A stretch of DNA of 64,000 nucleotides from Actinernus sp. WN-2022 (taxonomy: Eukaryota > Cnidaria > Anthozoa > Actiniaria > Actinernidae): assembly GCA_030867875.1 (NCBI GenBank), contig JAOWCC010000936.1:18050095-18114094 (forward strand), in the 5' to 3' direction. A program made the translations under genes and the position numbers. The notes under the pieces are model-generated. The model saw only the letters and a program-made list of their open reading frames with translations, made no database searches and was not told the origin of the DNA. Shown here piece after piece: positions 10,675 through 20,757 of the stretch. How positions within the stretch are numbered: position 1 is the first letter of the stretch; every line of letters begins with the position of its first letter.

Positions 10675-10965
10675 TAAGGCCACTCATATTTCTTCTGACA
10701 CCTCTCACACCCGACCCAAGGAAGATATTCTCGAACAGGAGGCACAGACCCTGAGAACTGACTCATTAGGACTAGAGTTTATAGATAAAGAACTGGATCA
10801 TATGAAATAAAATAATTTGAGTATCTAACCCTTATACACGTTTATATTTAATTCGGCAACCTATCAAACACGAATTTGCTTAACAGGAATTCGTTATTGT
10901 TAAGCCGACGGAGATTCAGGCTGCAAAAGGTTGCCATCAGCGTTCAAGGCTGAACCTAACTCTCA
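10675..10965 (+). repeat. Dispersed repeat family A, third copy
   Basis: It shares with the 8.9-9.3 kb copies the blocks TTCTGACACCTCTCACACCC, CTGAGAACTGACTCATTAGG and GGATCATATGAAATAAAATA. It then extends through ACACGTTTATATTTA and GGAGATTCAGGCTGCAAAAG, which are also present in the copy at 16465-16670. A 40-bp stretch unique to this copy follows the first block. Confidence 0.78.
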
Positions 10966-12391
10966 GCTAAATCGACTTGTTTAAGGTTACCTCCTAGTTC
11001 TTAGCTAAGTATTTATATAGTTTACTCTGAGTCTGTTCAGAGGAATCTATCCCAATTAAAATTCAGCTAAAGCAATCTGCTTTGGCAAACGTTTTGTAAC
11101 AAAGAGAACTGAAATAATCCGGAGTGACTAAACACAAAGCGACTATTTAGTAAATACTTTAAAAAATCATGAATAATTAATGATCATTTTGTCCAATCAG
11201 ATGAAGCAAATCAGTCACGTGCATGCTCCTTTATACCTGATAAAATCTCATCATTCTAAAAAGCCCGCGGAGGGATTTGAATTCTGTCCCAGGGGAAAAC
11301 GGGGTTAATGATTGAGACAATCGATAAGCCCCTTGCAACTCTTGTAATATCTATTGATGTTTCAGCTTTCTCATTGAATTGCTAATTAGGATGAACGTTT
11401 TATATAAAGAATACTAATGAACATGAAATTTTATATAAAGTTTCATCCTAATTAAGAATTCACTGATAAAGACCAAAAGATAGCAAAAAGTACACGGAAC
11501 ATAAGGTGCCTAGATAATAAATTGTTCACTAAATTTACTAATATCAGCAGACTACCGAGATACACAGATAATTTTTTTTTAATGAAATTACCAACTCACC
11601 ATTACTTGTTTACTGAGCTACTGTAGTTTAGTTACTTTAGTTCCAATTATTAAACCAAATTCAAAGCCGTAGAATAATAAAAACGTCCATTAAACTTATA
11701 TATTTTGTGCCGGAGTCAAACATTTTGAGTTTTCCGTCATGTCAGTCACATCGCTTTCGAAGTCTTGAACTTTATCGATGTTAACCACGACACCAAATCC
11801 TTCAAGTGCAGGTTCTTCTTGCATTGCGAAACGCCGCTCCAAACAACATAGTATGGTAATTTCTCATGCCATTCCCTTGAGATGTTCGTAATCGCAGGCG
11901 GTGATTACTCGAATATTTTGCATGGCGTTGTGAATACAAAGGTCCAATGGTTCATTAAGTAACCATTATAAGTTTTTGAAGCCGTTTAATAAACTCGCAG
12001 CACAGTGTTTTAAATCTGATAAAACGCTGCTGCTCGTTTATTAAACAGTACATAAAAGGTTTGAAGCCAACCCACCCGGCAACACGTCGTTTGTGATATT
12101 ATATGTGATATTATATGCCAGCTTACCACTTTACATCACATTCTTTGTGATATTAAACACTCTGTGTGCTGAAAAAATAAAGCTTCCCGGGTTATTTTTA
12201 AATTACATGAACGGCATGAAATTGCCGACCTCTTAACCTGTGTTTGAAATCTGTGATTGACTTAGAACTGTGATTGACTTGCAGATGTTGCTGCAAAAAC
12301 GGAGTCGTGGCTCCAAGCGGACAATTCTGACCCCTCTATTTTGAATGTGTTGCCAATTCCCCGTTTCCATGGTAACGAAACACAGTAAACA
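10966..12391. other. Unassigned stretch with one hairpin
   Basis: Apart from the inverted repeat at 11387-11450, nothing is recognised. GTGATATTATATGTGATATTATATG near 12089-12118 is a short direct echo. Confidence 0.4.
11387..11450. repeat. Imperfect hairpin (about 23-bp arms)
   Basis: ATTAGGATGAACGTTTTATA on the left faces TATAAAGTTTCATCCTAAT on the right across about 17 bases. This could be a small foldback or MITE remnant. Confidence 0.65.
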
Positions 12392-12708
12392 TTGTTTTTC
12401 TCGACAAGAAACGTCACCCTGGTCACCCTAAGCACCGCAAAATGTCCTATATGTTACAAGGAACGTCTGGAACTTATTCTCAGCGGTCTTACCCAAGTAC
12501 GAATAAGAGGCGAAACCTACACAATCATTTCACCATTTGAGCGAGGAAGCCAAACCTTCGACAACTTGTCCTCTAGTCCTTATGTTATGGCCGAGCAAGT
12601 TCCCCACCCGCCAGAGCAACCACTTGTTAACGTCTTGGCTCCCATAATACAAGCTGAAGACTCTCCACCGGCTCCAGCTAGCCCACAGCTGCCAAAGAAT
12701 TTAGAGGT
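12392..12708 (+). CDS. Possible exon of unknown function, proline-rich end
   Basis: A plus-strand open frame encodes TLSTAKCPICYKERLELILS, then TQVRIRGETYTIISPFERGS, and a proline-rich end (PHPPEQPLVNVLAPIIQAED, SPPAPASPQLPKNLE). A consensus-like donor (GAG/GTAACT) follows at about 12707, and after it the frame turns into intron-like sequence. I do not recognise the domain. The CPIC motif could be half of a zinc site. It lies about 580 bp upstream of a Mutator-like transposase fragment in the same orientation, so it may be its 5' exon, but nothing proves this. Confidence 0.35.
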
Positions 12709-12780
12709 AACTATTTCCGCTCGTATTTCTCAGTCTTTTTATTTTGTTGCCGTTTTCGCGTTTCCCGGCTTCTTGTGTAA

Positions 12781-13280
12781 GTCATGAGATGTGTTTGGTT
12801 ATTTGTTCCCTCATGGCTGTTATTGGCATGCTTATTGTAATGCATGTGTTATGTGAGCGGTCTCGGCTAAAATGTTTCTACGCCACTTTTCTCGTATAAG
12901 TCATGGGATGTGTTTGGTTATTTGTTCTCTCGTGGCTCTTATTGGCATGCTTATTGTAATGCATGTGTTATGTGAGCGGTCTCGGCGAAATTTTTTATAT
13001 GCCGCTCTTCTCGTATAAGTCATGGGATGTGTTTGGCTATTTATTCCCTCATGGCTGTTATTGGCATGCTTATTGTAATGCATGTGTTATGTGAGCCGTC
13101 TCGGATAAAGTTTTCTTTGCCGCTCTTCTCGTATAAGTCATGGGATGTGTTTGGCTATTTGTTCCCTCATGGCTGTTATTGGCATGCTTATTGTAATGCT
13201 TACTGTAATGCATGTGTTTATATGTGAGCGGTCTCGGCGAAAATTGTTTGTGCCGCTCTTCTCGTATAAATCATTAGATG
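12781..13280 (+). repeat. 119-bp tandem repeat, about four units plus a partial one
   Basis: Units begin with GTCATGGGATGTGTTTGG at 12781, 12900, 13019 and 13137, and a partial unit starts at about 13270. Lengths are 119, 119, 118 and 133 bp. The 133-bp unit carries an internal 15-bp duplication of TGCTTATTGTAATGC. Units differ by scattered substitutions. The array lies in the gap between the putative exon at 12.4-12.7 kb and the transposase fragment. Confidence 0.92.
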
Positions 13281-13287
13281 TGTTGGG

Positions 13288-14072
13288 CTATTGGGAGTGC
13301 TCCAACAATGACTGCCAAGCAGTCACTGAACTGCAAACTTCAAAGAAGATAGTGAAAGGGAACGCTCGCTTCTATGATGTCAATTGGCAGAGGTAGGGCC
13401 GCTCTGGTGAAGTTTTCTGCCATTATGAATATGCCTGGCCCCGTTAAAAAAATCGTTCTCAATTCATGTGAAAGTGATTGCTCGAGTGTCACAGCAGGTT
13501 GCAGAGAGTGAGAGGAAAAAGGCTGTTAAAGAAATCAGGTCCAATGCTAAGGTTGCAAATAAAGATGAAATGCTGAATGTTTCAGTTTCATGCGATGGAA
13601 CATGGGTAAAAAGGGGTTATCAGACCCTTTATGGCATGGTTTCTGCCATTCATGTGGAATCTGGGAAGGTGGTGGACTATGAAATGAAGAGCAAAGTGTG
13701 CTACAAATGTCGGTCCAAGAAAGATCTGGACCCCACCTCCCAGGAGTAAATATATTGGATGGAAGTTCATGGCCCCAAATGCATAGCCAACTTTGACAAG
13801 TCGTCAAAAGCAATGGAGTCTGCCGGTGCTGTGGACATGTGGGCCAGATCACAGGAAATGCACAAACTGCAGTACACAGAATTTGTTGGTGATGGTGATT
13901 GCTCCTCTCATGGAAATGTAGCAAAGTCCAAGCCATATGGGGATGCAGTTACTATTAGCAAAGTTGAATGTATTGGGCACATTCAAAAGAGAATGGGAGC
14001 TATAGGGAGGCATTCTCCTATGTGTACTGCACATTCAAGCCAAGTTTGGTTTAGTTCGGGCTGTGTGTTCTA
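13288..14072 (+). pseudogene. Mutator-like (MULE-type) transposase fragment
   Basis: The plus strand encodes the animal 'Mutator-like transposase' domain in pieces. GNARFYDVN and then SIGRGRAALVKFSAIMNMPG come first, after a frame change near 13390. Next are VSCDGTWVKRGYQTLYGMVS (first catalytic Asp in CDGTW) and CYKCRSK. Then comes HGPKCIANFDKSSKAMESAG, followed by YTEFVGDGDCSSHG (second catalytic Asp region) and VECIGHIQKRMG. An in-frame TAA at 13747-13749 interrupts an otherwise continuous frame (13468-14072), and at least two further frameshifts occur. The third catalytic Glu region is not recognisable after 14010. It is therefore inactive. MULEs make 9-bp target duplications, the size seen for the MITEs at 19102 and 41035. 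Confidence 0.85.
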
Positions 14073-14274
14073 AAGATTGACCTGCCCCAAGAAAAGTACA
14101 ATGCCCAGCAGGTGTCGAAATTCACCCTCCCCCTCCCCCTAGAATTGTAAAAAACATGTTTTCTTTTTTTGTGAAGCTCAATACCTGTACTATGTACTTG
14201 GGAAGTTATATTTAGTAGTTACTGACAAAGTTTGAAATAAATCTGTTCCAAACTTGTTCCATTTTTGTCATTTT

Positions 14275-14940
14275 TTGGGGTATCTACTACCTTTTAACAT
14301 CCCTAATTTTAACCTCCATCGTAGAGACAGACCTCAGGGCCGCGGTGGAGGTGTTTGTTGGGTTGTGTCTGAAGCTATACCCTGTAATCGGCGAACGGAT
14401 ATTGAGAATCCGAACTTTGGATGTATGTGATTGTGGCCTCCCACACCCGCTATCTGCCATAATTAACTTTACGGTCTATAGCCCTCCGGACAAATCTCTT
14501 CAAGAACAGAGGGAACTCGCTCAATATCTCGTACACACTTTGGATTTAGTTCGTTCGGCACACCCGGATTGTAGTATTGTTATATTAGGTGATTTTAACT
14601 GCCTTAATATTACTGACTTACTTTTGCACCATAATCGTAAGCAAACCATTTGTGATTGTACTAGAGGCCAAGCCATCTTAGATTTAATTATAACCAATTT
14701 ATCTCACATATACTAAGCCGATTATTACCGCACCCCTCGGTACATCTGATCACAATATAGTTATGTGGAATCCAAATACTTGTAGCTCAAACCCAGTTAG
14801 GAAGTGCGTAACTAAGGGCAACGTGCGGCGTTTACTCAGTCTGCTTGTGATGCTTTTGGGCGGTGGAGTAGTGCACACAGGTGGTTTTCTAGCTTCCCTG
14901 AACCAATTTTGGCTGACTCTTTTCCTCCGAACTTCATTCG
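14275..14940 (+). pseudogene. LINE endonuclease (APE-type) fragment
   Basis: The first frame gives NFNLHRRDRPQGRGGGVCWV. After a shift, the 14345-14716 frame reads CSIVILGDFNCLNITDLLLH, then QTICDCTRGQAILDLIITN. After a +1 shift, ITAPLGTSDHNIVMW appears at 14728-14768, and finally AFGRWSSAHRWFSSFPEPI. GDFN, the TRG..LDLI..N box and SDHN are the standard C-terminal catalytic motifs of non-LTR retrotransposon endonucleases. The reverse transcriptase half is absent. This is a frameshifted internal fragment of a CR1/L2-like element. Confidence 0.82.
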
Positions 14941-15654
14941 GCTATTGACTTATTTTTTCGAACCAAAGTCATCTCAAACTCACAATACTGACAACGCTAT
15001 TAGGTAATTAAAGATTCTTCCAATCAGTAGGAAGGGACAGATCTTGTCCCTACAGTTAAAATCTATTGGCGCGGTATGATCAGTCAACGGTCGCGGGCTA
15101 CCACTTCGCGGCTGGTTCATCGCCGCTTCGCGGCTCCGTTCTCTTTTCTCCGACGGAAGAAAGCCTCTGGGAATAGGGTAAACAAGAGCAGTTAGGAGTT
15201 GAAAGTTTTGAATAAAATTCGAAATACATCCTGTTTAGGTTGGATTCGTATGTTATAGCATTTGGAACAACTCGTTCTAATTATGAGTTTAATTTGTTGA
15301 ATTAGGTCCAAATGAAAACAGTTGTTCATTGTTACAGGTAGTCGGCCAAAAGGCCGCCGAAAGGCATTTGCCGCGTACACGGGAGAGGGGCGTTTTATTA
15401 TATTATTTTAGTACATCATTCTCTTGGTATTTAAAGGGAAAATCAGTTGTTTTTTCGCTATTTTTTAAATGCTGCAAACTCTTTATTTTGCTTCAAAATA
15501 TAATATTAGAATTAACTGAATTGTTTAACATATCAGATTTAATTAACGAGTTAATCGTTTCACAGTTTGTTCTCAGATATTTATTGTAGTTATCAGGCAT
15601 TCTATAACGGTAACTATAAATATGATGAACTTTCTACGAAAATCGTAAGCTGAC
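14941..15654. other. Unassigned stretch
   Basis: No gene or repeat recognised. A GC-rich patch with TTCGCGGCTGGTTCATCGCC and GCTTCGCGGCTCC (15105-15145) is a local echo. Confidence 0.4.
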
Positions 15655-15660
15655 ACAAAT

Positions 15661-16157
15661 CAAGGGCACCCAACGAGTATTTTTTGAAATTCGTTTGAAA
15701 CCAGTTGTCTGCAGCTTACCTAGCCATTTTAAGGCGCCTACTTTTCTAGGTGGAAATCGCGTCAACCGAAAATACTATGGCAAAATATTCCCGCCCTACG
15801 AATTTGTTAGTAGTCTAGACCAGAAACAAGAATTTTCTAGCCCAAGTAACTTCATGTTGCACAGTTTTGTGGAGGTACGAATTTTTTAGGGATTCTTTTT
15901 TCCTTTAGGCAATTCTTAGGGAATGAAAATGTGTTGTTCTGACTCTATTAATCAGACGAATTGGGACGTACGAATATATTAGGGGAAACCTTTTAGTCTC
16001 CCTTTTCTTCTATAATTTTCTAGGGATTGAAAACAAATTTTCTAGCCAGTATTTCTGAAAACAATTTTCTAGGGACAATTTTTTCTAATCCGAAAGTTTT
16101 AGGCTAACTTACTCTCCCGAACAGCTTTTTAACCGAAAACTTCGTTGGGTGCCCTTG
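15661..16157. mobile_element. 497-bp MITE with CAAGGGCACCCAACGA ends
   Basis: The left end CAAGGGCACCCAACGAG and right end CTTCGTTGGGTGCCCTTG are inverted copies. Both sides are flanked by ACAAAT (15655-15660 and 16158-16163), a 6-bp target duplication. The interior has no gene but repeats the motif TTTTCTAGGG (and TTTTCTAGCC) at least six times, more densely in the right half, with the cue reduced to TTTTAGG near the right end. Such subterminal motifs are typical binding sites for a transposase supplied in trans. Confidence 0.85.
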
Positions 16158-16464
16158 ACAAATGACTGGCCTGCTTTCAATATCTTTCAACAATATTTCC
16201 AGGCCATTTCAAACAGTGCCGAGATCGGCTTCAACAAATGTTGAAACCGTTCGACCGCCGGGGGCTTAATACGTAGTGAAGATGATGAATAATGTTTACC
16301 GTTTACTTCATAGGTGTTTATCTACACTATAATTACGACTTTAGTAAAATAAAATAGTTGAATGTTTGTTATTTGACTGAATTAATTAAGTGCTGGTCTA
16401 TTGAAACATGTTCTATGACAAACTTTAATTTCATACGGTTCGAGTACAGGTTGCGCGTATACAG

Positions 16465-16670
16465 ATGCTGAGAACTGACTCATTAGGACTAGAGTTCCCT
16501 GATAAACAACTCGTATGAAATAAAATAATTCGAGTAACGAACCCTTAATTATAAACTGAGCAAACACGTTTATATTTATTTTGGCAACCTATCGATCAAA
16601 TTAAATAGGAGTTTGCTTGACAGGAGATTCAGGCTGCAAAAGCTTGCCATCAGCGTTATACGCTAACTAA
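16465..16670 (+). repeat. Dispersed repeat family A, fourth copy
   Basis: It carries CTGAGAACTGACTCATTAGG, TATGAAATAAAATAATT, ACACGTTTATATTTA, GGAGATTCAGGCTGCAAAAG and TTGCCATCAGCGTT in the same order as 10675-10965. It is the cleanest partner of that copy. Confidence 0.78.
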
Positions 16671-16855
16671 TCTATGCACGTTCTACGAACATTGTAAGCC
16701 GAAACGTGTAACGTAACTGGCACGTAAATAACATACACAATCAGGGAATACTCGTGCAGCGAGAACTAAGTCAAATCCTTTCATGTTAAAATTAATTTTG
16801 ACATTTTGACTACTTTTAAGCTGCCATTGTTTTGCTTTTGAAAACCGGCTTTTTC

Positions 16856-17023
16856 GCTACTCACTATCTATTACAGAATAGATAGCGAGTAGCTTAGCTG
16901 AATCAGATTGCAGGTTTCGTGATAGAACACTAGTTGGTTTCTACTAAAACCAAATAATGCATGGTCGAGGTCTTGAAAAACTGCATTTAGCAGCTTTTCA
17001 AGACCTCGAAAGTGCATTATTTT
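16856..17023. repeat. Double hairpin repeat (family B, first copy)
   Basis: Two hairpins lie next to each other. GCTACTCACTATCTATT (16857) faces AATAGATAGCGAGTAGC across 4 bases. CATGGTCGAGGTCTTGAAAA (16969) faces TTTTCAAGACCTCGAAAGTG across about 15 bases, and the arms continue into AAATAATGCA/TGCATTATTT. The first hairpin plus TAGAACACTAGTTGGTT recurs at 61755-61840. Confidence 0.8.
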
Positions 17024-18018
17024 GTTATTGAACAAGGAGAACATGTTTTATTTGTTTTATAGTATAAACTTCAATGTAAACGAAGGAACTTAAGCTATCA
17101 AAAGGACCTGCAGCAAACTGACGACAGCGAAAACCCCATTTTAATGTACTTGACTTGTTTACAACGTTTTTCGTCGCTAATTGGTCAATTTTGACAGCTT
17201 GACATTGACGATCTGAAAGCTCGTTTCTTATTGAATGAAGTAACCTGCTAAGAATAGAACGTGTCGATCTATAAAAGTGAAAGACAGAGCCAGAAGTAAA
17301 ATTGTCATCTGGTGAAAACTGCTGCATGCTTTCTTTTTACAATTTCTGGTCAGCACAGGAGAGGTTAATCTGCACAATGTGATAGTGCAATGCAAGGCGT
17401 TGAAAATGCCTGATGGAAAACCATTCACAACGAAAGCGTTAGCGAATTAGCGGTAGTTGAGTTGGACACGTGAGTTGAGGATTGCCGACTATTTTCTACA
17501 ACAACTGCATAGTTGACACTGATTACTGATTACTGTGGTCTGAAGAAGGATATTTTCTTTATCTCATGGAACAGTGTTGTAACTGCAGCTGCTCTGTTGG
17601 CCATGTTAACGTTGCGTAGCTTTTGAGGCTCTCTTCGTTGGCATAGCCGCTATACACATGAAGATCATGAATGATGATCTACTCTTCTGAAATTATGCAA
17701 GTTTTATCGCCCGTTTTTCATTCAGGAATATCCACGAACCTCTCAAACGAATTTCTATATGAAACCAGAGAACCCCCATTGTATTCTTCGCCATTCACAG
17801 TTCAGGTTTCAGCATTAAACAGGCGTATTAAAGTTATCGTCGAGTTCTTGGTGAGTCCACATGTCTTGTTGTTGTGGTGTTACTTTCCAACTCGTTTAAG
17901 GTCATCCCGCGAGACAGGCCATTTGCAGAACTGTTTTGAAAAAGCTGTGTTAATTGTGTAACTTGACAGACAGGACGATGAAGGATTTTAAAATACGGTC
18001 GAAAGATCCCTTTCCCAA
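17024..18018. other. Unassigned stretch
   Basis: No recognisable gene. Overlapping minus-strand frames at 17025-17428 show no domain and no convincing splice pairing. Confidence 0.4.
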
Positions 18019-18440
18019 AAAATTGTATACTTTTTGTAGCTTCAATTGTGTACAAAAGTATACTACATGAAGTATACTTTTAGTATAGGTTTTGGTTATA
18101 TGATCGCCTTTTTGTAGTATACTTTTAGTATATTTAAAGTATACTTCTAGTATGCACTATTTCGCCAAAACAAACAAAAGTAAATGTATACAAAAAGTAT
18201 ACTACACTGAGTATACTTTTAGTATACATTTCAGCTACGTGAACTGCCTTTTTTGTAGTATACTTTTAGTATATTTATAGTATACTTCTAGGAGGCACTA
18301 TTTCGCCAAAACAAAGTATACAAAAAGTATACTACAGTGTATGTATACTTTTAGTATACTTTTAGGCTGGATGAAGAAGTGGTGAAAACCAGTACAAAAG
18401 TATACAAAAAGTATACTTCATGACGTATATTTTTAATACT
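18019..18440 (+). repeat. Left GTATAC palindrome cluster
   Basis: About nine pairs of GTATAC hexamers occur here, many of the form GTATACTTTTAGTATAC with centres 11 bp apart. A longer unit of about 120 bp, with the spacer GCACTATTTCGCCAAAACAA, is repeated twice. Confidence 0.9.
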
Positions 18441-19101
18441 TTCAGTACAGTACGTGTGATGTATATAGTTTCAGAACTAATAAATGCTAATATCATATAA
18501 ATTCAGAAAATGCCTAAATTAATTACAATAAGCTAAATATAACTGTACTTACTTTTCGTGATGCTAACTGTCAACATGCAGCTTCCTAAGTTTGAGTTCA
18601 ACTGCATGTATATCTCTTGATAGGAAATTTTATCTGACCATTGTAATATTCAATACCATTGCAAAATATAATTCTTACAAAACTAGCTTTATTTTTCCTT
18701 TCTGATAACTAATTTACAGAAGAACTTAAAGTATTGACTGAATTTGTTTGAATTGCAATGTATAAAGACGTGCAATTTCACATCTAAAAAGCAAAATTAC
18801 CTTTTGTTGTAACTCTATCCAGTGACACGTACTGCCTTAAATTAAAAGTGAGACATTTCACTCAGTTCGAACAGTAGTACTCCATGACTACAAGATTTCG
18901 ACCGATCCTATACATGTAGCTAAAAGATTCACTCTACATAAACTTAGTAAACTTTTTTTTATGGATTTCGTCTGACATTGAAAATGGAAAAGATACAACT
19001 ACAAGCAGACCACGCGCACGAGAATGATTGAAACCGTTCAAACAACAGCTGAACTAAAAGTATGATAACCAAGCGCTATATTCCCTTTTCTTGTTACAAT
19101 C

Positions 19102-19486
19102 AGGAGCCCATTACCAGGAGCGTCCATCTTTCCCACTGTGTCTGTACCCCAGCACAGAGGTAGATGAGGCTATTTTTAGCATTGCGTTTCGCGCGAAAAA
19201 GAACAAAGGTAGGCTATTCTTAGCAAATCAGATAGCAAACGTCACTTCTCATTATCATTCTTCTCACTTTCAACGCGGGAATTCGAATTGCTAGTTTTCA
19301 CTCAATCCCCAGAGATTCAAATGTTGGTGCCCCAACAAAAGAAGCTAACGAGGGATCTATTGTTTAAGGGCACCAACATGGCGGCAACCTCTTTTCGCGG
19401 GAATTTCGAATCTAAAAATAGCCTCATCTACCTCTGTGCTGGGGACCCAACCCATAACAGAGGAACGCTCCTGGTAATGGGCTCCT
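19102..19486. mobile_element. 385-bp MITE with AGGAGCCCATTACCAGGAGC ends, 9-bp target duplication
   Basis: The left end is AGGAGCCCATTACCAGGAGC and the right end its inverted copy. Similarity between the arms continues for about 75 bp through CCCAGCACAGAGGTAGATGA. GTTACAATC flanks it on both sides (19093-19101 and 19487-19495). A 9-bp duplication and long inverted ends fit the Mutator superfamily. It shares its termini with the element at 41035. The interior holds a foldback unit (family C) also found at 50.6 and 58.8 kb. Confidence 0.9.
19296..19392 (+). repeat. Foldback repeat family C, copy inside the MITE
   Basis: CACTCAATCCCCAGAGATTC, then GCTAACGAGGGATCTATTG, then CACCAACATGGCGG. The same blocks recur, inverted, at 58735-58862 and in part at 50640-50690. 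Confidence 0.8.
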
Positions 19487-20285
19487 GTTACAATCCACAA
19501 CAATTGAATGATCACATCTTACCTTTATAGTTTTCTTATCTCCCATGTGTTTTGAAAACCCTTTGCTCAGTCTGGAAGCCATATTATAAAAGAGATCGCA
19601 CGTCGTGCCGCCGAATCGAAGTTGTTAGTTTTGAAAATGGCGCGATGTGCCCGCACAATTCAGGTCAGTGGTCTTTAGATAAGCAATGCATCCTGGGATC
19701 AGTTCACGGCCGCCATCTTTGTTTGTTGTTGAGAACTTTACTTGAGCTGGCCGGGCGTGCTTCATTCATCTGAGGATTAATTTGCGAAATGGTGTGGCTA
19801 TTAATTTCAAGGAATCTCAACGCTAATGAACTGGTCAACCAACTCCTCATCTGTTTTGCTGTGTCTGCCTGGGAAAGCATGTAAGTCGTAAGGCCATTTT
19901 AATACCCATGCCAAGGCTGCATTTTAGCTGGGCCTGTCAGAACTCAGAACTGGTTCTCGCTTTTATATTAGTTTTACACAAACACCAACCTATATGTTTG
20001 TTGAGTATATATGATTAGTATATATATGTATTTAATTATGTTTTATTCTTACATCTTATTCAGACAAAACTACTTTTTAAATATATCTTAGCATTTTAAT
20101 TAATTGTATGTTAATTCATATTTAAAATAGTTCTCTGCATGCTCAATTTTGTGATATGTGGCTAAATAAACTAGTACTACACTACTACTAATGCATTGTA
20201 CACTGTTTGTACACTTTCTACCATCACTATATAAAATATATATTAAATTAAATGCTGCAATTTTGAGCAGTTATTGTAATATTCT

Positions 20286-20752
20286 GGAGTATACTAAAAG
20301 TATACTTCACTGTGTACCTGCATATTCGTGCATCCAGCTCAAATATAGTACGTACTATATTTGGCAAAATAATCGATATATACTTTTAGTATACTACATA
20401 TTGTGGAGTATACTAAAAGTATACTTCACCATATACCTGCATATTCATCATGCTGAAATAGTGTTTGGCAAAATAATTGATGTATACTTTTAGTATACCA
20501 CATTTTCGAGAGTATACTAAAAGTATACTTCTTCACTGTATGCCTGCATATTTATCCAGCTGAAAGTGTTTTGCAATGTATACTTTTAGTATACTACACA
20601 TCTTGTAGTATACTTAAAGTATACTACACCAAAGACTGGCCCAAGCTATCATTTGGTTGTAGTATACAGAAAGTATACTGCAGACACCCAGATTACTAGG
20701 AGTGTACAGTTGCAGTATACTTCTGGTATACTAAAAGTATACTTAAATAGAG
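20286..20752 (-). repeat. Right GTATAC palindrome cluster
   Basis: About nine paired GTATAC sites occur here, mostly GTATACTAAAAGTATAC, in units of roughly 110 bp with spacers containing CCTGCATATTCATC-like text. Orientation is inverted relative to the left cluster. Confidence 0.9.
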
Positions 20753-20757
20753 TCTCA

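Larger units (their letters stand above)
18019..20757. mobile_element. Probable 2.7-kb element bounded by GTATAC-palindrome arrays
   Basis: Two clusters (18019-18440 and 20286-20752) are densely filled with AGTATACTTTTAGTATAC and its complement. Between them lies about 1.8 kb of AT-rich sequence without genes plus one nested MITE. Spacer text is shared between the clusters in inverted orientation (for example GGCTGGATGAA with TTCATCCAGC-like spacers). I infer a non-autonomous DNA transposon with long subterminal repeats. I could not define exact termini or a target duplication, so the borders are approximate. Confidence 0.55.

Noticed and set aside
12901..13396. Overlapping frames with repeated text (MAVIGMLIVMHVLCE and similar)
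   Set aside because: They translate the 119-bp tandem repeat and repeat themselves with that period.
13547..13936. 129-codon minus-strand frame
   Set aside because: Opposite-strand shadow of the Mutator-like transposase frame, which has clear family motifs.
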